A stretch of 64,000 bases of DNA from Bradyrhizobium sp. 186 (GTDB taxonomy: Bacteria; Pseudomonadota; Alphaproteobacteria; Rhizobiales; Xanthobacteraceae), in the NCBI RefSeq assembly GCF_023101685.1, contig NZ_CP082164.1, forward strand, positions 9,579,001 through 9,643,000, given 5' to 3'. The stretch's first letter is position 1; every line of letters begins with the position of its first letter. This document shows positions 18,363 to 27,358 of this stretch, one piece after another. A program made the position numbers and the translations under genes. The notes under the pieces are model-generated. The model had not been told where the DNA came from. It worked only from the letters and a program-made list of their open reading frames with translations, and did not search any database.

Positions 18363-18399
18363 CCCGAGGCCTTCCCGGCAGCGCGATGCCGGGGTGAAG

Positions 18400-20913
18400 T
18401 TACCGAGTCGGAAAATCAACATTGTCCCATGGCATCGTCGCCGCCGATAGGTATCGATCTTCCCACTCAAGGTAGGCTTTCGACGGCATCGGGCGGGCGA
18501 CGAGATAACCCTGGATCTCGTCGCAGCTAAGCTGGCGCAGGATTTGTGCCTGCTCGCGCGTTTCAACACCTTCGGCGATCACCTTGAGGTTCAGCGAACG
18601 CGCCAGCGCGATGATCGTGGTCACGATGGACAAGCTTGCGGGATCGGTCGATATGTTGATGACGAACGCGCGATCGATCTTGAGAGCATTGACCGGCAGC
18701 GTGGCAAGGTAGCTGAGGGACGAATAGCCGGTGCCGAAATCGTCAACTGCGATGCCGATCCCCATCTCGCGGAGCGCTTTGAGCTTGAGGCTGTTGACCG
18801 CGACTTGCTCCATGACGAGGCTCTCGGTAATCTCGAAATCCAGGCCGGCCCCGCCTGCGCCGGTTCGTACAACCGCCGCTATGGCCGTGAAGTCGTCCTG
18901 CCGGAGCTGAATCTGCGAAACATTGACCGCAATGCGTGAGGGATGGCGCCCGGCGGCACGCCAGCGGGCATAGTCCGCCGCTGCTGTTTCCATTACCCAC
19001 CGGCCGACATCGATGATCATGCCGGTTTCTTCCAGCACTGGTAAGAAGTCGGACGGTGGTACCATGCCCATGTTCGGGCGATTCCAGCGGATCAGCGCCT
19101 CCACTCCTGCGATGCGCCCGCTGTCCAGTTCAATCTTGGGCTGGTAGTGCAACTCGAACTCTTGCCGTTCCAGCGCACGCCGCAGCATGGTGTGCAGGAC
19201 CAAGCGAGCGCCGATCTGGGCATTCATTTCAACATTGAAGAACTGCACGTTGTCGCGGCCCCGCGCCTTTGCCTGGTACATGGCCGCGTCCGCGTTCTTG
19301 ATGAGGGTGTGCGCATCCAATCCGTCATTGGGGAAAAGGCACACGCCGATACTACAATTGATCACGAGTTCCTGATCAGCGACCACGATAGGCTGCCTCG
19401 TTGCTTTAAACACGCGCTGCAGCACCTCATCCAGATAAGCATAGGGGACGGCGGTCTCCGCCACCCGCCCCACTACGGCGGCCGCGGCATTCTCATCCGC
19501 CACATCCGCCAGGACCAGAGCGAATTCATCACCGCCGAGCCGAGCCACGGTATCCGTCTCGCGCACACAGGCGCGCAGGCGCCCCGCCACCGCTTTCAAC
19601 ACCTCGTCGCCCACAGGGTGGCCGAGACCGTTGTTGATCAGCTTGAAATGATCGAGATCGATGATCGCCACCGCGACCATAGTGCCGCTTTGGCGGGCAC
19701 GCGCCCCGGCGAGCGCGATGCGATCCTGTACCAAGTTGCGGTTGGCAAGCCCGGTCAGGGTGTCGTAGTTGGCTTGATGCTCCAGCTCCTCCTGATAACG
19801 CTGGATAGACTCAGTCATATGGTTCAGGCTCTTGGCCAGAGTGCCGAACTCCTGCCGACCCCTCGGGGTGATGCGCGAACTCAAGTCGCCACTAGCGACG
19901 CGTTCGGCCAGGAGGAGGAAATCCCCGACCGACTGGGTGACATTCCGTGAAATAAAGAAAGCCACCGCAATACCGAACAATGCGGCCGCCAGGCTGAAGC
20001 CGACGATCACACGGACGGTGGTTCGGGCAATGTCCGCCAGCGATTTCCGGGTGGCGATGGCGCTCTCGGTCGTGCGCGCATGAAGCGCCTCCAACAGGGG
20101 CTCCACCCGATGTGCCGCCCTGAAATAGGTTGCGGTGCGCGAGTTTATGTCCGCCTTGGTGCGAGAATACTGTTCAAACAACGCCAGGTACTCGTCGGCC
20201 AGAGTCCGAAGTCTTTCCGTCGTCGACAACGGGAGAGGGCTTTGAATCACTTCGGCTTTGAACCGACCGACTGCGCTCGCGAGATCCTCGGCATATTGTT
20301 CGAGACCGCGCCGCAGGAAATCCTTTTCGTTGCGGCGTATGCTTAGCAGGTCCGTCATAAGCCGGTCAGGCTGGCCATCCTGCAAGACGGCTTCCATCTC
20401 GTGCGCTTTGTCGCGCAACCGGCCTTCGAGGCCGGTGTCTGTAAACCCGAGTTGGCCGTATAGTGCGACAACCTCCAGGAACTTGGTCTCGTATTCGCCC
20501 ACGCTGCGCATCACCTCCTGGGTTATCTCCACCATCGCCGAATCGCGGGCCAATTGGCGAATTTCCTGCACGTCGAAGCGGACTTCGCCCAGGCTGTTGC
20601 GGAGCAGCGTCACGTAGCGCGTCCTGGCCTCGTTGTGGCCGAACTCATCCTGGAACAGCAAGAAATCCTTCTCGGCACGGCGCGCCTCGAGCATGGAGGC
20701 TTTGCTCCGCAGGGACAGATCGGCAACCTGACTATCCCTATCGAGAAAGTCCTCAACCTTGAGGCCCGCATTCCGTTGGCTTTGCAGCGAAACCATGCCG
20801 ACAACGAGCGTGAGACCGACGAGGACAGCAAACCCGCCCCAGAGCTTGGCGCGCAAGCTCGGGCGATCCAGCCAATCGAATACCCTGCTGATTTCTTTCG
20901 CGCGCGGGTTCAT
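18400..20913 (-). CDS. membrane HAMP-GGDEF-EAL sensor, partner of the PstS-like protein
   Basis: About 837 aa from ATG 20913 (an upstream ATG at 20946 would overlap the preceding gene by 26 bp). TM1 (WGGFAVLVGLTLVVGMVSL) and TM2 (VIVGFSLAAALFGIAVAFF, near 305) flank about 265 helical periplasmic residues rich in charged heptads. A HAMP domain, GGDEF (RLGGDEFAL) and EAL (GVEALIRW, VDDFGTGYSSLSYL) follow, all with intact signatures. The substrate-binding protein gene ends seven bases upstream. The layout is that of MbaA, the c-di-GMP enzyme driven by the binding protein NspS in Vibrio, suggesting ligand-controlled c-di-GMP turnover. Confidence 0.88.
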   Translation of the reverse strand: MNPRAKEISRVFDWLDRPSLRAKLWGGFAVLVGLTLVVGMVSLQSQRNAGLKVEDFLDRDSQVADLSLRSKASMLEARRAEKDFLLFQDEFGHNEARTRYVTLLRNSLGEVRFDVQEIRQLARDSAMVEITQEVMRSVGEYETKFLEVVALYGQLGFTDTGLEGRLRDKAHEMEAVLQDGQPDRLMTDLLSIRRNEKDFLRRGLEQYAEDLASAVGRFKAEVIQSPLPLSTTERLRTLADEYLALFEQYSRTKADINSRTATYFRAAHRVEPLLEALHARTTESAIATRKSLADIARTTVRVIVGFSLAAALFGIAVAFFISRNVTQSVGDFLLLAERVASGDLSSRITPRGRQEFGTLAKSLNHMTESIQRYQEELEHQANYDTLTGLANRNLVQDRIALAGARARQSGTMVAVAIIDLDHFKLINNGLGHPVGDEVLKAVAGRLRACVRETDTVARLGGDEFALVLADVADENAAAAVVGRVAETAVPYAYLDEVLQRVFKATRQPIVVADQELVINCSIGVCLFPNDGLDAHTLIKNADAAMYQAKARGRDNVQFFNVEMNAQIGARLVLHTMLRRALERQEFELHYQPKIELDSGRIAGVEALIRWNRPNMGMVPPSDFLPVLEETGMIIDVGRWVMETAAADYARWRAAGRHPSRIAVNVSQIQLRQDDFTAIAAVVRTGAGGAGLDFEITESLVMEQVAVNSLKLKALREMGIGIAVDDFGTGYSSLSYLATLPVNALKIDRAFVINISTDPASLSIVTTIIALARSLNLKVIAEGVETREQAQILRQLSCDEIQGYLVARPMPSKAYLEWEDRYLSAATMPWDNVDFPTR

Positions 20914-20920
20914 CGGAGGT

Positions 20921-21787
20921 TCAATCCAAATATGGAATGAAATCAAATTTCTCGATGGCCTCGGTCACTTGAGACGACAGCGAAAAGTTGATGAACTCCT
21001 TGACCAACCCTTTGGGCAGATCCTTCGTAACCAGGGCCAGTGGACGAGAAATCGGGTAGTTTCCACTGCGAATGCTACGGCTCGTGGCCGACACCCGACC
21101 GACAGGGAGCAGCTTAATCGGTGCGCCAACCCGGGCGCCACGTTCTGCCTCGCCGACCGACATATAGACGATGCCATTTGGATTTTCTGTAATGGCCCGG
21201 ATGCGCGCCGGATTTGGGTCCACAAGGGCATTGGGTCTAACATCGGCCAGCTGAATTTTGAAGTAATCGAGAAACAGTTCAGTCGAACCGCCCATGGTCG
21301 AGGCTGCGAATACGATTATGGGGGCATCGCGGCCGCCAACGTCCTTCCAATTCGCAGTCCTTCCCGTAAAAATATCGCTCACCTGCTGCTTGCTGAGCGC
21401 CTGCACGGGATTATCCTTGTGGAGCATAACCGCCACGCCGTCCCGGGCGATGGTGAAGGCAAAAAGATCCGCCTCCGTGTCCGTCAGTGTGCGAGAGACC
21501 ATGCCAATATCGGCCTTGCTCGCTTGCGCGTCGGCGATGCCGCGTCCTGATCCGCCGCTTTGGACCTCGATCTCAACGCCGGGATGCAATGTGCAGAAGT
21601 GTTTGGCTATCTCCGTCATCAGCGGCGCCATAGTGCTGGAGCCGGTGAGCAGGAGTCTTCCCGTCAGATTGGAAGATGGTCGCGTTCGGGAGCTTGTTCC
21701 GTCTTCGGCAGCGATCCCAAAAGAAGACGCCACAAGAAATACGGCGGCCGACAGGGTGGCGGCATTCATTTTCCATGACCAGTTCAT
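20921..21787 (-). CDS. PstS-like periplasmic substrate-binding protein
   Basis: A 288-aa exported protein; the signal peptide covers MNAATLSAAVFLVASSFG (cleavage near IAA-EDG). LLLTGSSTMAPLMTEIA and EVQSGGSGRGIADA are the phosphate-binding signatures of PstS-type proteins, and DIGMVSRTLTD gives the next ligand loop. No pst permease genes are nearby. Instead the stop codon is seven bases from the start of a membrane GGDEF-EAL protein. It therefore probably works as an extracytoplasmic signal sensor rather than in uptake. Ligand likely phosphate or another oxyanion, unproven. Confidence 0.88.
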   Translation of the reverse strand: MNWSWKMNAATLSAAVFLVASSFGIAAEDGTSSRTRPSSNLTGRLLLTGSSTMAPLMTEIAKHFCTLHPGVEIEVQSGGSGRGIADAQASKADIGMVSRTLTDTEADLFAFTIARDGVAVMLHKDNPVQALSKQQVSDIFTGRTANWKDVGGRDAPIIVFAASTMGGSTELFLDYFKIQLADVRPNALVDPNPARIRAITENPNGIVYMSVGEAERGARVGAPIKLLPVGRVSATSRSIRSGNYPISRPLALVTKDLPKGLVKEFINFSLSSQVTEAIEKFDFIPYLD

Positions 21788-22242
21788 AGCGCCACCGATG
21801 CAATCTAAAACAAAGCTAATCCAGCCAATTTTAGTCTAGTTAAAGTTGCATGAATGTGTTGCCAACTCCTCGATACCGCTGAGCCACTCTTTCCCGAAAC
21901 TTAAAAAACAATCAAAAAGGGAAGAGATATTTCAGAGCAGTGAGGCTTTCGATGAGGGACGGTAAGGCGCGCGCCGCTGCCCAGATACAGATCGGTTCCG
22001 CCTAATCGAGCGTTTCCGCCGTACCATGCGTGAACATTTTAGCACCGGATCGGCGCCCTTCGGGGATTACGGTGGATTACGGTGCCAGTGCACTTAATTC
22101 AGCGATTTTGCAGTCGATCAAACTGGCCCATCGGTTCGAGCGTGCAGTGAGTGTGCAGTCACCGTAATTACCCAGGTCCTGGCTGTTCGGGTAATCCACG
22201 GCGCGGGTGCGCCCCGGTGGGCGGACGCCAAATACCCGACCT
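21788..22242. other. 455-bp intergenic region with an inverted-repeat element
   Basis: The left part (21788-21950) is relatively AT-rich and should hold the promoter for the PstS-like/GGDEF-EAL pair. The right part holds inverted-repeat element copy A (22074-22172). No coding signal seen. Confidence 0.5.
22074..22172. repeat. inverted-repeat miniature element (copy A)
   Basis: Begins GGATTACGGTGCC and ends GTCACCGTAATTACC, which are imperfect inverted repeats. The core GTGCACTTAATTCAGCGATT continues into TTGCAGTCGATCAAACTG and is shared with copy B. A partial tandem GGATTACGGT precedes it. No ORF inside. Confidence 0.65.
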
Positions 22243-22722
22243 TCAGCGGAATTCGCCACGTTGGATCGGCGGCAAGCGCCGCTTGACCGGGGAAGACTGG
22301 ATGATCGACGTCTTGGTCATCGCATAGGGGATCACCTGGTCGATCAGCTTCTCCAATTCTTCGACGGATTGGACATGGGCCCGCGCGATAAAGCAGTCTT
22401 CGCCGGTAATGCGATCGCACTCCACGATCTCCCGCAGTCCTTGCAGGATCTCCGCGACTTTGGGGAGTTGTCCGGGAATCGGCCTGATGCGCAACCAAGC
22501 TGCGATTGGCAGACCCAGGGCCTTCGGATTGATCGTCAGGGTGTAGCTTTCGATCACGCCGGCTTCCTCCAGGCGCTTGATCCGTTCGGACACGCTCGGC
22601 GACGACAGGCCGACTGAACGCGCCAGATCGGCGATGCTGATCCGGGCGTCGACGACCAGGGCATCCAGGATGCGGGCATCGGTTGCGTCCAGATCGCCAT
22701 TTTCATATCGAAGGCGTTTCAC
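22243..22722 (-). CDS. Lrp/AsnC family transcriptional regulator
   Basis: A 159-aa regulator. Residues 8-55 form the N-terminal HTH (DARILDALVVDARISIADLA then LSSPSVSERIKRLEEAG). The rest is the RAM ligand-binding domain (VAEILQGLREIVECDRITG then DCFIARAHVQSVEELEKLID). It should bind an amino acid and, as an octamer, DNA. It is divergent from an EamA exporter with 100 bp between starts, the classical Lrp-exporter arrangement, so it likely activates the exporter when an amino acid is in excess. Confidence 0.92.
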   Translation of the reverse strand: MKRLRYENGDLDATDARILDALVVDARISIADLARSVGLSSPSVSERIKRLEEAGVIESYTLTINPKALGLPIAAWLRIRPIPGQLPKVAEILQGLREIVECDRITGEDCFIARAHVQSVEELEKLIDQVIPYAMTKTSIIQSSPVKRRLPPIQRGEFR

Positions 22723-22822
22723 GGGAATTACCTTTGATCCGCATAAGATGATGGCAGTTTACTGCTTCGGATGGCATATAGAAAGGCTGCTGAGGCTCTC
22801 ATACTTAGGCGGGAGGAACCGC

Positions 22823-23707
22823 ATGCCGCGCCCCAGCCTGACGTTCACAAGGATCGCTGATTCCGCCCCACCGCACGCCTGGTTCGGCGTGAGCGCAATA
22901 TTCCATTATCTGGGTCCATCCTTCGCCGTCCTGTTGTTCCCGGCGGTCGGCGTGCTCGGCGTTGCCTGGATGCGAATAGCGTCCGCTGCGGCGATCTTTG
23001 TGCCGTGGACCAAGCCATGGCGGACCATCAGGGAGGCCGACCCGCGAACGCGGTTTTTGCTCATCGGCCTCGGCGCCTGTCTCGCGATCATGAACACGTC
23101 GTTCTATCTGGCGCTCGACCGGTTGCCGATGAGCCTGGTTGCGGCGATGGAGTTCGTCGGGACGATCGGCGTTGCGTTGTACGGGCTCCGAACCGCTCGC
23201 AATCTCGCGGCGCTCGCGCTCACCGTGCTCGGTGTGTTTCTCCTGATCGACGTGAAATGGTCGACGGATCCGCTCGGCCTGTTCTGGGCGTTTCTCAATG
23301 GCGCACTGTTCGTCGGCTACATCGTGCTGGGGCACAAGATATCCGAAGGCGGCGCCAGCGGCGGCGTCGAGCGACTCGGAGCGGCGATGACAATGGCATT
23401 CTTCTTCATCATGCCGATCGGGTTCGTCCAGGCCGCAGCTTCCTTCACGATGCCCGTGCTGGTCCTCGCGGGCGTCGCCGTGGGCGCCTGCTCGTCCGTC
23501 ATACCTTACGTATGCGATCAATTGGCGATGTCCCGCCTGCCGCGGGCGAGTTTCGCCTTGATGCTCGCGCTGCTGCCGGCGACGGCAACCCTAATCGGCG
23601 TCATGGTGCTGGCGCAAATCCCCAGCGGGCAAGACATGATCGGCGTGCTGCTCGTCATGTCAGGGGTTGCAATCCACAAGCCGACGGCGGCGGAAACCCC
23701 TGTTTAG
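22823..23707 (+). CDS. EamA/RhtA-type inner-membrane exporter
   Basis: 294 aa from ATG 22823, with GGGAGGAACC directly upstream; the longer open frame from 22577 runs antisense to the regulator. Ten hydrophobic segments arranged as two EamA repeats are visible. FYLALDRLPMSLVAAMEFVG near residue 95 and CDQLAMSRLPRASFALMLAL near 230 are the repeat signatures of RhtA-like threonine/homoserine exporters. It probably exports an amino acid and is controlled by the adjacent Lrp-type regulator. Confidence 0.88.
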   Translation: MPRPSLTFTRIADSAPPHAWFGVSAIFHYLGPSFAVLLFPAVGVLGVAWMRIASAAAIFVPWTKPWRTIREADPRTRFLLIGLGACLAIMNTSFYLALDRLPMSLVAAMEFVGTIGVALYGLRTARNLAALALTVLGVFLLIDVKWSTDPLGLFWAFLNGALFVGYIVLGHKISEGGASGGVERLGAAMTMAFFFIMPIGFVQAAASFTMPVLVLAGVAVGACSSVIPYVCDQLAMSRLPRASFALMLALLPATATLIGVMVLAQIPSGQDMIGVLLVMSGVAIHKPTAAETPV

Positions 23708-23800
23708 AAGGTGGCATCCACGGGTTCGTGAGAGTCCCGTTGCCGATCGCCTGCACTATCAATTGCCTGCACCAAGAGCAGCGAACGGCAGCATGGCGAT

Positions 23801-23887
23801 TGCGGTGCAGTGCACGTAATTCAGCGATTTTGCAGTCAATCAAACTGCCCTATCCGTTCGAACGCGCAGTCTAGCGCTGTCACCGCA
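23801..23887. repeat. inverted-repeat miniature element (copy B)
   Basis: Starts TGCGGTGCAGTGCACGTAATTC and ends GCGCTGTCACCGC. It matches copy A over about 80 bp with roughly four of five bases shared, including TAATTCAGCGATTTTGCAGTC. It lies 24 bp from the stop codon of the full DUF2182 gene. Confidence 0.65.
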
Positions 23888-23910
23888 TCAGGAGACGCAA
23901 GCGGCACGCT

Positions 23911-24690
23911 TCACACCGAGCGCACGAGCATTATCGCGCCGGACAGGATCAGGGTCACGCCCGTCGCATAACTCAGCGACCGGCCGAACGGAAGCAGTTT
24001 CTCGCAAGCGACATAGAGCGCGATGGCGATGACCCAAACCAGATTCATCACGCCGCTGACGAACAGCAGTGCCATCAAGAACCAGCAGCAGCCAACGCAG
24101 TAGCTGCCGTGGCGAAGTCCCATGCGCAGTGCTCCGCTTCTGCCGACCTGCCAGTACCGGCTAAGGAACAGGAGCGGACTTCGACAGGAGCGAAGACAAG
24201 CCCCCTTGAGCGGTGTGAACTGATAGAGCCCCGCGGCCAACAGGAGAGTGCCGCCCAGAATCGGGCTCGTACTTGCCATGGCCATCGACAAGAACGCGGT
24301 GCGCTCGAGCGCCCACTGCGCCAGGACCGCAACGAGGCTGAACCCCGCCCATGCGAGCAGATAGCCGCCGAGAAAGATCCATGTCTCCATCGCGCCGCCG
24401 GACGCGTTCTCCTGCCTCCGCTTGATTGTCGCATACAGGAGGATGACGGGTGCCGCGCTCGGCACCATCATGGCGATCATCATCACCCACCACATCGCGA
24501 ACAGCAGCGCAGCATAGGGAGGCGACCATGGCATCGGTGCCATGTCCGGCATGTCCGCCATCATCTCGGTATCCATGCCGGCGCCGCTGGCCAGATAAGC
24601 CCAGGCCAGCGCGACCACCGCGGCGGTCCCGACCACCACGATCGCGCGGTCGCGCTGAAGCAGGCGTTCAAGCGCCAAGTACCTGCTCAT
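23911..24690 (-). CDS. DUF2182 integral membrane protein, predicted metal-binding
   Basis: A 259-aa protein with about seven membrane segments. Met-rich helix FAMWWVMMIAMMVPSAAP near residue 65, HGSYCVGCCWFLMAL near 195, and the Met-rich N-terminal loop (MDTEMMADMPDMAPM) suggest soft-metal ligands. It matches the uncharacterised DUF2182 family. The DUF1326 gene lies 67 bp upstream in the same direction, a pairing seen repeatedly in proteobacteria, so they likely act together. A 93-bp copy of its 3' end exists at 18240. Confidence 0.85.
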   Translation of the reverse strand: MSRYLALERLLQRDRAIVVVGTAAVVALAWAYLASGAGMDTEMMADMPDMAPMPWSPPYAALLFAMWWVMMIAMMVPSAAPVILLYATIKRRQENASGGAMETWIFLGGYLLAWAGFSLVAVLAQWALERTAFLSMAMASTSPILGGTLLLAAGLYQFTPLKGACLRSCRSPLLFLSRYWQVGRSGALRMGLRHGSYCVGCCWFLMALLFVSGVMNLVWVIAIALYVACEKLLPFGRSLSYATGVTLILSGAIMLVRSV

Positions 24691-24757
24691 CGTACCCGCT
24701 CATCGCCTTTCCCGTGATCAGGATGTCGCCGGTCGATCACTAAGCTTCGGCGCCACA

Positions 24758-25390
24758 TCAGGCGGCGACGCCCTCGGGGGTCTGCACGACGGTCGCAAGC
24801 GAGCTGTGCGTCCCCTTGGTCTCGAACCTGATCGCTCCCGTCGAGTGGATATCGGCAGACGCGATCTCGGCAGCTCGGTGCTCGAAACCCTCGGGCACCA
24901 CGACCTGAATGCGATGAGGAGCACCCGTCACCGGATTCCTGATCGGCTCGACCTCCGTCTCCAGGACTCCCTTGGCGACGAGCTTCGCGACGCGTCCTTC
25001 CTTGTCGAAGGAAAATTCGAACGGCGCAAAGACCGGATCGTGAATCGTGGTCACGATCAGGCTGAAGATGTGGAACAGCGTGCCTTCGGCGGAATGCTTT
25101 CCGGAGAAGATGTCGAACAACGCCTGGCGCTGTTCCGGCGTTGCGCGCTCATCAACGATCGGCTGCATTTTGCCGTTGCCTTCATGCAGCGCGCCGGGGA
25201 AATCGACGGTGACGGCGAAGCACAGGCCATCGAGCCTGGTCCCCTCGAAATGTCCCTTGGTGATCCTCATGCCGACCATTCCCTTGCAATAGCCCTGGGT
25301 CGGCCGAGCATTGAAGTCGCAGGGACAGCCAAACGCGCAATTACAATTCTTCATCCATTCGCCTTCGAGACGCCAATCCGAAGCAGCCAT
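24758..25390 (-). CDS. DUF1326 family protein
   Basis: A 210-aa soluble protein. The N-terminus has a dense Cys motif, MKNCNCAFGCPCDFNARPT then YCKGM (Cys near 15, 17, 21, 23 and 34), fitting metal binding. The remainder is beta-rich (LCFAVTVDFPGALHEG; VFAPFEFSFDKEGRVAKL). It has a good ribosome site (GGGAGATG) before ATG 25390 and no signal peptide. It precedes the DUF2182 membrane protein and probably supplies or senses its metal. Reaction unknown. Confidence 0.85.
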   Translation of the reverse strand: MAASDWRLEGEWMKNCNCAFGCPCDFNARPTQGYCKGMVGMRITKGHFEGTRLDGLCFAVTVDFPGALHEGNGKMQPIVDERATPEQRQALFDIFSGKHSAEGTLFHIFSLIVTTIHDPVFAPFEFSFDKEGRVAKLVAKGVLETEVEPIRNPVTGAPHRIQVVVPEGFEHRAAEIASADIHSTGAIRFETKGTHSSLATVVQTPEGVAA

Positions 25391-26126
25391 GGTACATCTC
25401 CCAATGTGAGTAGGGACGAGGCAGCCGCTTGATAATTCGTGTCGACGTCAAGAAAGCGCGAGCGGGATCGAAATCCGATCAGAAGGCCGGCGTCGCAAGG
25501 GGGTCCGTTGCCGAACTGCCATTCACTATCCCAATGGCAAAAAGCATATCAGCCGCAGCCTGGCGCGTACAGCTAACACACGCGGGGACGGCGGCCGGAT
25601 CTGGAGGACGTCCGAAAATCAGAGCAATGATGCGCCATTCCGAATAAAACCACGAACTCGCATGTCATTGAAGTAACTATATAATTTGAGGCGCCGGCGC
25701 CTGAACTGCGTGCGCGGGTATCATGATGGCTTGGCTGCAACAGCAGTCCACTCGCGAGAGGCTGTCGGCCAGCAACCGCTTCAGCCGCGTGTTCTCGTGC
25801 TCCAGCGTCTTTCAGCCGCTTGGCCTCCGACACCTCCATCCCGCCGAACTTCGCTTTTCATCAGTAGATGCCGGCGTCGCTGACGCCCTCTTGCGGCAGA
25901 TCGGCGACCGAAACGTCGGCCTCATGGTCTTTCAAAATTCCGATGATCTGCTCTTCCGAAAAGCGGCTACGCTTCGTGCGTGCGGCGCGTCATTAGCGCA
26001 ATCCGCGTCGTAGCGTCGCATCATCCCGAACATTCCTTGCCAAACCTCTGCGCGAGTCTTTGACTTCTCCCAATAAGAAAGGGGCTGATCCGCAAGGGAT
26101 CGCTATTCCAAGTGGAGGAGGAAACC
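25391..26126. other. 736-bp region with an IS3 relic
   Basis: Contains the promoter region of the DUF1326 gene on the left, a decayed IS3-family orfA in the middle (25740-25985) and the TRAP operon leader on the right. No intact gene. Confidence 0.6.
25740..25985 (-). pseudogene. IS3-family transposase OrfA relic
   Basis: Read on the minus strand, RSRFSEEQIIGILKDHEADV, then VADL, GVSDAGIY, KFGGMEVSEAKRLK and, after a frame change, LEHENTRLKRLLADS reproduce OrfA of IS3/IS407-type elements. Two in-frame TGA codons follow GIY, where a Lys-Trp pair is expected. At least one indel lies near the AAAGACGCTGGAG junction. OrfB and terminal repeats are not visible. Confidence 0.85.
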
Positions 26127-27266
26127 ATGACCAAATCAAACAAGGGCAGCACTTCCAGCCGCCGCCGCTTTCTCAAGGTCGCTGCCGCGGGAGCCGCCGC
26201 GACGGTAGCCGCGCCGATGATCGCTAGCGCGCAGGGACCAGTCAGTATGCGCTTTCAGAGCACCTGGCCGTCGAAGGATATCTTCCACGAATACGCACTC
26301 GACTACGCCAAGACGGTCAACGACATGACCGGCGGCGACCTCAAGATCGAGGTGCTTCCCGCTGGCGCCGTGGTGCCCGCGTTCGGGCTGATCGATGCCG
26401 TGTCGAAAGGCACGCTCGACGGCGGCCATGGCGTGCTGGTCTACCACTACGGCAAGCAGAACGCGCTGGCGCTGTGGGGTTCGGGTCCGGGCTACGCCAT
26501 GGACGCCAACATGCTGCTCGCCTGGCACAGGTGGGGCGGCGGCAAGGAGCTTCTCGCCAAGCTGTATGCATCGCTCGGCCTGAACGTGGTTTCGTTCCCC
26601 TACGGTCCGATGGCAACGCAGCCGCTCGGCTGGTTCAAGAAACCGGTCACCAACGTCGACGACTTCAAAGGCATCAAATTCCGCACCGTCGGCATCTCCA
26701 TCGACATGTTCACCGCCATGGGCGCCGCGGTGAACGCGCTGCCCGGCGGCGAAATCGTGTCGGCGATGGACCGCGGCCTGATTGATGCAGCAGAGTTCAA
26801 CAATGCCTCGTCGGACCGTCTGCTCGGCTTCGCCGACGTCTCCAAGGTCTGCATGCTCCAGAGCTACCACCAGAACGCCGAGCAGCTCGAAATCACCTTC
26901 AATAAGACCAGGTACGATGCGCTGCCAGACAAGATGAAGGCGATCATTGCCAATGCGGTGACCGCCGCTTCACAGGAGATGCAGTGGAAGGCGATCGACC
27001 GCTACTCGAAGGACTATGTCGAGTTGCAGACCAAGGACAAGGTGAAGTTCTACAAGACGCCGGATTCAGTCCTCAAACGGCAGCTTGAGATCTTCGATGA
27101 CATCGTGAAGAAGTACTCGGCGACAAATCCGCTGTTCAAGGAAATCGTCGAATCGCAGATCGCGTTTGCCAGCCGGGCGACTCAATGGGAACAGGACACC
27201 GTCGTCAACCGCAAGATGGCGTTCGACTACTACTTCGGGCCGAAAGGGACCGCGAAGAAGACCTGA
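26127..27266 (+). CDS. TRAP transporter substrate-binding protein (DctP family, Tat-exported)
   Basis: 379 aa from ATG 26127 with GGAGGAGGAAACC upstream. A twin-arginine signal (SSRRRFLKVAAAGAAATVA) precedes mature SMRFQSTWPSKD. GIKFRTVGISIDMFTAMG and LPGGEIVSAMDRGLIDAAEF are the ligand-binding and helix signatures of the DctP/TakP subgroup, whose members bind 2-oxo acids and other carboxylates. Followed by DctQ- and DctM-type permease genes in one operon. The exact acid is unknown. Confidence 0.92.
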   Translation: MTKSNKGSTSSRRRFLKVAAAGAAATVAAPMIASAQGPVSMRFQSTWPSKDIFHEYALDYAKTVNDMTGGDLKIEVLPAGAVVPAFGLIDAVSKGTLDGGHGVLVYHYGKQNALALWGSGPGYAMDANMLLAWHRWGGGKELLAKLYASLGLNVVSFPYGPMATQPLGWFKKPVTNVDDFKGIKFRTVGISIDMFTAMGAAVNALPGGEIVSAMDRGLIDAAEFNNASSDRLLGFADVSKVCMLQSYHQNAEQLEITFNKTRYDALPDKMKAIIANAVTAASQEMQWKAIDRYSKDYVELQTKDKVKFYKTPDSVLKRQLEIFDDIVKKYSATNPLFKEIVESQIAFASRATQWEQDTVVNRKMAFDYYFGPKGTAKKT

Positions 27267-27358
27267 CGGCATATTGAACCGGCAAAGCCCCGTTCGGGAC
27301 GACGACCGGATGGTGCTTTGTCATTTCAATGTTTCCTCGGATTGATCGGCGGCGACCA

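Larger units (their letters stand above)
17915..18399. other. 485-bp intergenic region with duplicated gene fragment and repeat
   Basis: Holds the promoter region of the GGDEF-EAL gene at its left. At its right it holds a truncated DUF2182 3' fragment (18240-18332) fused to a collapsed inverted-repeat element (18334-18362). Both are described as separate features. No intact gene. Confidence 0.6.
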
